Below, in pieces: positions 6,975-11,435 of a stretch of DNA of 11,435 bases. The position numbers were made by a program, and so were the translations under genes. The notes below the pieces were generated by a model. The model saw only the letters and a program-made list of their open reading frames with translations. It ran no database searches and had not been told where the DNA came from. Positions within the stretch are counted from its first letter, which is position 1; each line of letters begins with the position of its first letter. This stretch comes from Bacillota bacterium (GTDB lineage: Bacteria > Bacillota > Clostridia > Oscillospirales > Oscillospiraceae). The DNA lies in assembly GCA_017861415.1 (NCBI GenBank), contig JAGFXS010000026.1, positions 1 through 11,435 on the forward strand. Direction: 5' to 3'.

Positions 6975-8018
6975 CTAAGGTCGACAGGCGGAGCAGGGGC
7001 TGTATCCATCCTTAAGGGCTTCGTCCAAAGTGTCAAAGCGTATCTGATTTTGCTCCGCCGGGAGAGAGGTACAGGTGGGCAGGTGAACCTTCAGGGAGCG
7101 CAGATTTCCAATATAATAAGAGGTGGGGGCTTTTTCGGTGGGATTGGTGGGGGCCTTGGCCGTCCGCTGGGTGGTAAAGGTGACCCGTTCTCCGTTGCTG
7201 ATGGCAATGATGTGTCCTTGCATATCCGTGCGGTACAGGGTAACATCAGCATCCCGCAGGCGGGAGAGAACCTCCTCGTGGGGATGTCCATAGCTGTTTC
7301 CCTCGCCAACAGAGATCACCGCGTATTCCGGCAGCACCTCCCGCAAAAACCGGTAGGAGGTGGAGGTGTTACTTCCATGGTGGCCAACCTTAAGAACAGT
7401 GGCGTTTAAATCTAGGCCCGCCTCTATCATATCCTCCTCAGAGAGAGATTCCGCATCCCCTGTGAAAAGGAAGGAAACAGAGCCGTGGGTAATTTTTAGA
7501 ACAATAGAGGTGTTGTTGGTATCTTCATAGTCTTGCAGAGGAGCCAAAACCTCTACCTGGGCGCTGCCAAGAGAGAATCGATCACCCGGAGCGGGTATGG
7601 TGATGGTGTTCCCCTGGAGCTTGGTATAATGGACAAAGTCTCTAAAGGCCTTGGAATCAAAATTTTGTACCGGGGAAAATACCGTATCCACAGTGGCAGT
7701 ATTTAAAGCGCCGGAAAGACCGCCCACATGGTCCTCGTGGCCATGGGTACAGACGATATAATCCAGCCGGCTGATCTCGTGGGCTTTGAGATAGGCAGCC
7801 ACCAGACTGGAATCCGCCACATTCCCGCCGTCGATGAGCATGGACGCTCCGTCACAGAGGAGCAGCGCTGCGTCCCCCTGTCCCACGTCCAAAAAGTGAA
7901 CCTCCAATGCTCCCTCTACGGACGAAGCGGAGCTGCCGGGCAGGGGAGAACAAGCGGTGAGAGCCAGCAGCAGGGCCGACAGCAAAACGATATAGAGGGA
8001 TTGGATGCGTTTGATCAT
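6975..8018 (-). CDS. Secreted lipoprotein: ComEC-type metallo-beta-lactamase domain plus Ada-like zinc module
   Basis: The 347-residue protein has a signal peptide with lipobox LTAC (Cys23 lipidated), so it sits on the outer face of the membrane. Residues about 37-280 form a metallo-beta-lactamase fold of the ComEC/Rec2 C-terminal type. It starts VHFLDVGQGDAALL, then LIDGG, the metal motif THGHEDH (His92, His94, Asp96, His97), FTGDAE (Asp188), GHHGS (His213/214) and SYGHPH (His245/247). All usual metal ligands are present, so it is probably an active hydrolase, perhaps of phosphodiesters; the substrate is unknown. After a Thr/Pro-rich linker (285-298), residues about 301-347 resemble the zinc-binding domain of Ada. 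Its spacing matches, but the first cysteine is replaced by His312, the others being Cys316, Cys342 and Cys345. It stands alone without ComEC membrane parts. The ribosome-binding site AGGAAGGA lies about nine bases before the ATG. Confidence 0.88.
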   Translation of the reverse strand: MIKRIQSLYIVLLSALLLALTACSPLPGSSASSVEGALEVHFLDVGQGDAALLLCDGASMLIDGGNVADSSLVAAYLKAHEISRLDYIVCTHGHEDHVGGLSGALNTATVDTVFSPVQNFDSKAFRDFVHYTKLQGNTITIPAPGDRFSLGSAQVEVLAPLQDYEDTNNTSIVLKITHGSVSFLFTGDAESLSEEDMIEAGLDLNATVLKVGHHGSNTSTSYRFLREVLPEYAVISVGEGNSYGHPHEEVLSRLRDADVTLYRTDMQGHIIAISNGERVTFTTQRTAKAPTNPTEKAPTSYYIGNLRSLKVHLPTCTSLPAEQNQIRFDTLDEALKDGYSPCSACRP

Positions 8019-8058
8019 AAGTTATATTCCTTCCTGCTAGCGGTAGCATTCTCGTTCC

Positions 8059-8087
8059 AGTATACGGGATTGGTCCCTCCAAAGCAA
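8059..8087 (-). promoter_or_regulatory. Possible sigma-A promoter of the metallo-hydrolase lipoprotein
   Basis: On the minus strand TTGCTT (8082-8087) and TATACT (8059-8064) are 17 bases apart. The -10 matches five of six bases and the -35 only three, so this is a moderate call. It would give a leader of about 35 bases before the ATG at 8018. Confidence 0.45.
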
Positions 8088-8113
8088 GGAAAGGAGAGGG
8101 GGAAAGCTTCTAG

Positions 8114-8142
8114 ACATAAGCAATCTTTTGAGCGCATACCAT
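8114..8142 (+). promoter_or_regulatory. Candidate sigma-E (mother-cell) promoter of spoIIIAA-AB
   Basis: CATACCAT (8135-8142) matches seven of eight bases of the sigma-E -10 consensus CATACAnT. The -35 core ATA (8116-8118, in ACATAAGC) is 16 bases upstream, within the usual range, but its flanks do not match the longer consensus. The spoIIIA operon is a known sigma-E target in Bacillus. The predicted start near 8149 leaves only about 14 bases before the ATG at 8163, with the ribosome-binding site at the very 5' end. Confidence 0.45.
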
Positions 8143-8162
8143 GGGTCAGGGAGGGGATTGCC

Positions 8163-9086
8163 ATGGACATGCGAGAAGAGCATCGGGAAAATCCGTACAA
8201 GCTGTTACCGGAGTCGCTAAGGGACCTACTTCAAAAGTCGGAAGAACGAGATACCATCGAGGAGCTGCGCCTGCGAGAGGGACAGCCCCTCTGGGCTGTG
8301 ACTGCCGGACGGGAGTGGACCCTACCCCAATGGGCTCAGCGTCCGGTGACTGCCCGGGATCTTCACTGGGTGCTGGAATCGGCAGGGCAAGGCTCCATCC
8401 ATGCTGTGCTGGAGCAGTTCCGCCAGGGCTTTCTGGCGGTGGAGGGTGGACATCGTATCGGCATCTGCGGCAGCGTGGCGCTGCGAAAGGGAGAGCTGGT
8501 GAACTATCGGAATATTTCCTCCCTGGCCATACGATTTTGTCATGAGGTGCCCTCTGTCGCCCGGCCCCTGATTCCGCAGCTGTTTCAGGGGGACAGCTTT
8601 CAGAGTACGCTCATCTTTTCTCCCCCCGGAGGCGGAAAAACTACGCTGCTGCGGGATCTCATCCGTTGTGTCTCCGACGGCATCGGCTGTATCTCCCGCC
8701 GGGTGGGGGTAGCCGACGAGCGGGGAGAACTGGGAGGAATGGTACGGGGCAGACCTCAGTTGAATCTGGGGCAGCATACAGATATCTTAGACGGCTGCCC
8801 CAAGGCAGAGGCCTTACTCATGCTTCTGCGGGGGATGAACCCGCAGGTGTTGGCCGCGGACGAAATTACTGCCCCCGGGGACATGCAGGCGATGGAGGAG
8901 GTGGCGGGCTGTGGGGTGGGTCTTCTGGCCACAGCCCACGGTGCCTCTCCGGAGGAAATCCGCCTTCGGCCGGTTTATAGGGCGCTCCTTAAGCGGGAGA
9001 TTTTCCGCCGTTTTGTCTGGATTGCCATCGAAAACGGGCAGCGGCGGTATCGGATATTAACCAGAGAGGAGATGGGCACGCTGTGA
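8163..9086 (+). CDS. spoIIIAA: Stage III sporulation protein AA, secretion-type ATPase
   Basis: The 307-residue cytoplasmic ATPase belongs to the SpoIIIAA family, related to type II/IV secretion ATPases. After engulfment it is thought to power the SpoIIIA-SpoIIQ channel joining mother cell and forespore. Visible motifs are EGGHRIGICG (94-103), NYRNISSLAIR (114-124), Walker A SPPGGGKTTLLRD (153-165), DERGELGG (185-192) and Walker B VLAADE (229-234), followed by a conserved TAHG (257-260). Length is normal for the family. The ATG at 8163 is chosen because GGAGG (8150-8154) lies eight bases upstream; the open frame continues far upstream to 7728, but that part lies opposite the divergent hydrolase gene. 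An ATG two codons later is a weaker alternative. It is followed directly by spoIIIAB with overlapping stop and start. The residues look functional. Confidence 0.93.
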   Translation: MDMREEHRENPYKLLPESLRDLLQKSEERDTIEELRLREGQPLWAVTAGREWTLPQWAQRPVTARDLHWVLESAGQGSIHAVLEQFRQGFLAVEGGHRIGICGSVALRKGELVNYRNISSLAIRFCHEVPSVARPLIPQLFQGDSFQSTLIFSPPGGGKTTLLRDLIRCVSDGIGCISRRVGVADERGELGGMVRGRPQLNLGQHTDILDGCPKAEALLMLLRGMNPQVLAADEITAPGDMQAMEEVAGCGVGLLATAHGASPEEIRLRPVYRALLKREIFRRFVWIAIENGQRRYRILTREEMGTL

Positions 9087-9592
9087 TGGAGTTAATCGGC
9101 AAATGCCTGGTGCTGGGTGGGATGACGGTTATGGGGCTATGGCATGCGGCAGGACTACGTAGCCGTGTGAGCTGCCTGGGAGCCTTTGTGGGGGCGGTGG
9201 AGCGGGCCCAACGTGAGTTGGCCTTCTCCCTGCCTCCTGTGGAGGAGTTGCTTGGTCGCATGGGAGAGGGGCTGCGGGATCCCGCAGGAAAATGGTTTCA
9301 AGATTGCTGCGCCTTTTTTCAGCAGAGAAAGGAAGAGTGTCTGGGAGAGATCTGGTCACGCCACCTACGGGTGGGCACGCTGCCCTTAAAGGAAGAGGAT
9401 TTGACCCTGCTGGACGGTCTTGGGGGACTGTTGGGCCGCTTTGATGGGGAGAGTCAGGAAAAAGCGCTGGGGCAGATTCACGTTCGGTTAGAGGAACAGC
9501 TGGCGGTGGCCCGGGCAGATGCAGAGCGGTTGGGGAAGGTTTATGGTACATTGGGACTCACCATGGGTTTGTTTTTTATCATACTATTATAA
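9086..9592 (+). CDS. spoIIIAB: Stage III sporulation protein AB
   Basis: The 168-residue protein has the SpoIIIAB layout and usual length. There is an N-terminal membrane segment (about 7-24), a helical soluble middle that includes the family-like AVERAQRELAFS and PVEELLGRM stretches, and a C-terminal hydrophobic tail preceded by ERLGKVYGTLGLTMG. SpoIIIAB resembles GspF-type secretion membrane proteins and probably works with the SpoIIIAA ATPase in the mother-cell membrane. Its ATG overlaps the spoIIIAA stop as TGATG, a typical translational coupling; GTG at 9083 is an alternative start giving one more residue. No close ribosome-binding site is present, which fits coupling. Unusually, no spoIIIAC follows; the next gene is mntP with its own promoter. 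Confidence 0.88.
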   Translation: MELIGKCLVLGGMTVMGLWHAAGLRSRVSCLGAFVGAVERAQRELAFSLPPVEELLGRMGEGLRDPAGKWFQDCCAFFQQRKEECLGEIWSRHLRVGTLPLKEEDLTLLDGLGGLLGRFDGESQEKALGQIHVRLEEQLAVARADAERLGKVYGTLGLTMGLFFIILL

Positions 9593-9607
9593 GAAGACGC
9601 TTGTGTC

Positions 9608-9637
9608 TTGACAGGAATATGTAGGTAGCGATATACT
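9608..9637 (+). promoter_or_regulatory. Sigma-A-like promoter of mntP
   Basis: TTGACA (9608-9613) is a perfect -35 and TATACT (9632-9637) a five-of-six -10, separated by 18 bases. Transcription would start near 9644 and give a leader of about 88 bases before the mntP ATG. AGGTA (9623-9627) and TACCT (9644-9648) form an inverted pair flanking the -10. I could not match the leader to the yybP-ykoY manganese riboswitch: the GGGGAGTA signature is absent. Confidence 0.72.
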
Positions 9638-9731
9638 AAAGGTTACCTGAAAATTCGAGGCACTGCCAAAGCGTATGCGTGAGAGCGGAGATACATGGCA
9701 CTGCGGTTGGTGGATGGGGAGGAATGTAAGC

Positions 9732-10340
9732 ATGTCAATACTGGAGCTGTTACTCATCGCGGTGGGTCTCTCCATGGATGCCTTTGCCGTATCCATCTGC
9801 CGAGGAGTGACCCTGTCGGGTGTAACGCTTCGGAAAAGCGCCGTTGTGGGGGCCTGGTTTGGACTGTTTCAGGCAGGTATGCCCCTTGTCGGCTACTTCG
9901 TGGGGCGCTGGTTTGCCGCCTATATCATGGCCTACGACCACTGGATTGCCTTCGGCCTTCTGGTGCTTATCGGGGGCAATATGATCAGGGGTGTCCTCTG
10001 GCCCGGTGAGGAAGAGGCCGAATGCGGAGAGAAAGTCCATCGCGGCAGGAGTCTTCCCTTGAGGGAAGAGCCGGATCTCAAAGTCAAAGTTATGCTTCCA
10101 TTGTCCGTTGCCACTAGCATTGACGCGCTGGCTGTTGGTGTTTCCTTTGCCTTCCTACAGATTCAGATTGCCCCGGCAGTGACCCTAATCGGACTGGTTA
10201 CCTTTGCACTCTCCGTTGTGGGTGTTACCATCGGAACCATGGTGGGCAGCCGCTTCAAGGAAAGAGCGGAAATTTGCGGCGGAATCATTCTGATTCTCAT
10301 AGGAGTTAAGATCCTTCTGGAGCATACGGGAATTCTTTAA
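9732..10340 (+). CDS. mntP: MntP-family manganese efflux pump
   Basis: The 202-residue membrane protein has about six helices in two related halves. Each half carries the family's acidic signature: GLSMDAFAVS (residues 12-21, Asp16) and ATSIDALAVGVS (127-138, Asp131). These aspartates are required for Mn(II) export in the E. coli MntP (YebN) family. A charged cytoplasmic loop at about 91-118 (PGEEEAEC..., LREEPDLKVK) separates the halves and makes the protein slightly longer than the usual 185-190 residues. The ATG at 9732 follows GGGGAGGA at eight bases; an upstream ATG at 9675 would add 19 polar residues without a good binding site. It has its own promoter and terminator, so it is probably a separate unit, although read-through from spoIIIAB is possible because no terminator lies between. 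Confidence 0.92.
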   Translation: MSILELLLIAVGLSMDAFAVSICRGVTLSGVTLRKSAVVGAWFGLFQAGMPLVGYFVGRWFAAYIMAYDHWIAFGLLVLIGGNMIRGVLWPGEEEAECGEKVHRGRSLPLREEPDLKVKVMLPLSVATSIDALAVGVSFAFLQIQIAPAVTLIGLVTFALSVVGVTIGTMVGSRFKERAEICGGIILILIGVKILLEHTGIL

Positions 10341-10352
10341 TATAATATAATT

Positions 10353-10385
10353 AAACGCCCCCCGGCTATGCCGGCGGGCGTTTTT
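10353..10385 (+). terminator. Terminator after mntP, shared with convergent peptidase gene
   Basis: AAACGCCC (10353-10360) pairs with GGGCGTTT (10376-10383). Inside it, after one C/C mismatch, CCGGC pairs with GCCGG around loop TAT. TTTTT ends the plus-strand arm. An A-rich left flank gives a weaker U-tract on the minus strand, so it may serve both convergent genes. Confidence 0.9.
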
Positions 10386-10399
10386 GTGTAAAGGTGATC

Positions 10400-11095
10400 T
10401 CATTGACGACGGTTCAGTAGCGAGGCGTAATGGAGGAAGTAGGACAAGGAGACTGCCAGGGCCGCCACATAGGTCAGGGCGGCAGCGGAGAGCACCCTTC
10501 TGGCCCCGTCCAGCTCTTCCGCATTCAGGAAGTTGTAGCCCTCAATGGCCGCCAGGGCCCGCTTGCTGGCGTTAAACTCCGCTGGAAGCGTCAGCAGCTG
10601 GAAGATGACGCAGAGGCCGAAGCCTGCCAACCCCGCATAGGCTACCCAGATGAAGTAGTAGGAAACACCGGAGCCAAAGAGGCCGACGATGAACAAAGGA
10701 AAGGCCAGCTTGGAGCCGATGTTGGTAACGGGCAGGATGGCGTTTCTAACCCTGATGGGGGCATAGTTGTCGGCATACTGAAGGGCGTGGCCTGCCTCGT
10801 GGGCCGCCACCCCGATGGCGGCAGTAGAAGTGCTGTGGTACACGCCCTCGGACAGGCGGATCACCTGGTCTTGTGGACTATAGTGATCACTGAGGCGCCC
10901 CTGTATTCGATCAATGGCAATGTGGCGAAGGCCGTTGCTGTCCAAAATATGCCGGGCGGCCTGGGCGCCGGTGACGCCCCGGCGGGAGATCTGGTGCTGA
11001 AACCGGGCAAAGGTGGCGTTTACCCGGTGCTGGGCCCAAAGAGCGAAGAGAAAGGCAGGCAGGACAAAGACGATATAGGTCCAATCAAAATACAC
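10400..11095 (-). CDS. Membrane zinc metallopeptidase, YugP family
   Basis: The 231-residue protein matches the YugP/neutral zinc metallopeptidase family. An N-terminal membrane helix (about 7-24) is followed by a soluble part and the catalytic HEAGH motif (His99, Glu100, His103) in IGVAAHEAGHALQ. Two further hydrophobic segments come next (about 130-165). LPAEFNAS (170-177) offers Glu173 as the likely third zinc ligand, and the last hydrophobic segment is at about 202-222. It is expected to be an active membrane-bound protease; its substrate is unknown. The start is chosen as GTG at 11093-11095, because AGGAGG (11104-11109) then lies eight bases away; an upstream in-frame GTG at 11102-11104 would overlap that site. 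It is downstream of a TraB-family gene with a 22-base gap, probably in the same operon. Confidence 0.88.
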   Translation of the reverse strand: MYFDWTYIVFVLPAFLFALWAQHRVNATFARFQHQISRRGVTGAQAARHILDSNGLRHIAIDRIQGRLSDHYSPQDQVIRLSEGVYHSTSTAAIGVAAHEAGHALQYADNYAPIRVRNAILPVTNIGSKLAFPLFIVGLFGSGVSYYFIWVAYAGLAGFGLCVIFQLLTLPAEFNASKRALAAIEGYNFLNAEELDGARRVLSAAALTYVAALAVSLSYFLHYASLLNRRQ

Positions 11096-11103
11096 GGGAT
11101 ACA

Positions 11104-11109
11104 CCTCCT
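11104..11109 (-). promoter_or_regulatory. Ribosome-binding site that sets the YugP-type peptidase start
   Basis: On the minus strand this reads AGGAGG, eight bases before GTG at 11093-11095. The other in-frame GTG (11102-11104) shares a base with it and cannot use it. The site lies in the 22-base gap after the TraB-family stop codon. Confidence 0.8.
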
Positions 11110-11117
11110 GTCAAAAA

Positions 11118-11435
11118 CTAAAATAGATTGCGGATGATATCGGCCCCGGCAATGAAGGTGCCCAGGGTGCTGCCGATGTTGGCGAAGATCACTACGAGCA
11201 AAACCTTCAAGGCCTTGTTACGCAGTAGACCTCGCAAATTGGCGATGTCGTCATGAATATTCTGAAGATCGTGGACTGTAGGCTTTTGGATGGCGGCCTG
11301 CACCAGCCCAGAGAACCAGCCCACTGCCACTAAGGGATTGAGGACAGAAAAGGGGGCCAGCACAAAGGAGGTCAACGCGCTGAGCGGGTGTCCCAGCACC
11401 AACAGGGTAAACAGGGCAGAAAGTCCGCTGCACCA
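11118..11435 (-). CDS. TraB-family membrane protein, C-terminal part (runs off right edge)
   Basis: The last 105 codons and the TAG stop are present; the frame stays open to the window edge, so the gene starts beyond it. The fragment resembles the C-terminal membrane region of the TraB/PrgY family. It has LGHPLSALTSFVLAPFSVLN, then PLVAVGWFSGLVQA, a KPTVHDLQNI stretch, and a final hydrophobic helix with FANIGSTLGTFIAG. In enterococcal plasmids TraB/PrgY shuts off pheromone activity, and the fold is related to Tiki-type metalloproteases. The catalytic GxxH/Glu region of the family would be N-terminal and is not visible. Chromosomal members have no firmly known role. TTG at 11400-11402 is an internal codon and not a start. 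It precedes the YugP-type peptidase. Confidence 0.78.
   Translation of the reverse strand, partial: WCSGLSALFTLLVLGHPLSALTSFVLAPFSVLNPLVAVGWFSGLVQAAIQKPTVHDLQNIHDDIANLRGLLRNKALKVLLVVIFANIGSTLGTFIAGADIIRNLF

Noticed and set aside
6798..7409. A 203-codon plus-strand frame crossing the terminators after the RND gene
   Set aside because: It runs through two terminator hairpins and antisense to the metallo-hydrolase; no recognisable motif.
7728..8162. Long N-terminal extension of spoIIIAA
   Set aside because: It is antisense to the hydrolase gene, and SpoIIIAA proteins of normal length begin near 8163 behind GGAGG.
9594..9609. Hairpin AAGAC/GTCTT after spoIIIAB as a terminator
   Set aside because: The stem is only 5 bp, has no T-run and overlaps the mntP -35 box.
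9593..9731. Remnant of spoIIIAC after spoIIIAB
   Set aside because: I looked in all frames for its short two-helix protein and found no hydrophobic stretch matching it.
10430..11137. A 235-codon plus-strand frame opposite the YugP-type peptidase
   Set aside because: It is a Gly-rich low-complexity translation lying fully antisense to a gene with a clear HEAGH motif; no family is recognisable.

Overview
The window looks like a chromosomal segment of an endospore-forming, single-membrane Firmicute, most likely a Clostridia and possibly Oscillospirales. The class is inferred from gene content: spoIIIAA and spoIIIAB are sporulation genes, the RND pump has a lipoprotein adaptor and no outer-membrane channel gene, promoters are sigma-A-like, ribosome-binding sites are purine-rich GGAGG types, and the tRNA gene encodes its own CCA. 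The order-level guess is weak.

Layout from left to right. Positions 1-104 (-) hold the first 34 codons of a LysM protein. A 170-base stretch with nothing recognisable follows. Next is a compact tRNA-Gln(CUG) unit (-), with a perfect TTGACA-17-TATAAT promoter and a symmetrical terminator touching its 3' end. A half-size-type ABC exporter (487-2268, -) is transcribed divergently from an operon for a lipoprotein membrane-fusion adaptor (2591-3757, +) and a full-length RND permease (3764-6853, +). Each side has its own sigma-A-like promoter in the shared spacer, and two terminators close the RND operon. Together this reads as an efflux locus with two energy sources, ATP and ion gradient. No regulator gene is visible.

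Positions 6975-8018 (-) encode a secreted lipoprotein with a ComEC-type metallo-beta-lactamase domain and a C-terminal Ada-like zinc module. Divergent from it are spoIIIAA and spoIIIAB (8163-9592, +). They overlap at TGATG and lie behind a candidate sigma-E promoter, but spoIIIAC-AH do not follow. Instead an mntP-type manganese exporter (9732-10340, +) with its own promoter and terminator comes next. The right end is a minus-strand pair entering from outside the window: the C-terminal part of a TraB-family membrane protein (11118-11435), then a YugP-type membrane zinc peptidase (10400-11095) that probably starts at a GTG.

I did not find a wholly new system, CRISPR array, insertion sequence or prophage. 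The points most worth checking are the truncated spoIIIA cluster, the Cys-to-His change in the Ada-like module, the ion-relay residues of the RND pump, and the paired divergent efflux genes. All complete genes are intact, with no frameshifts seen.
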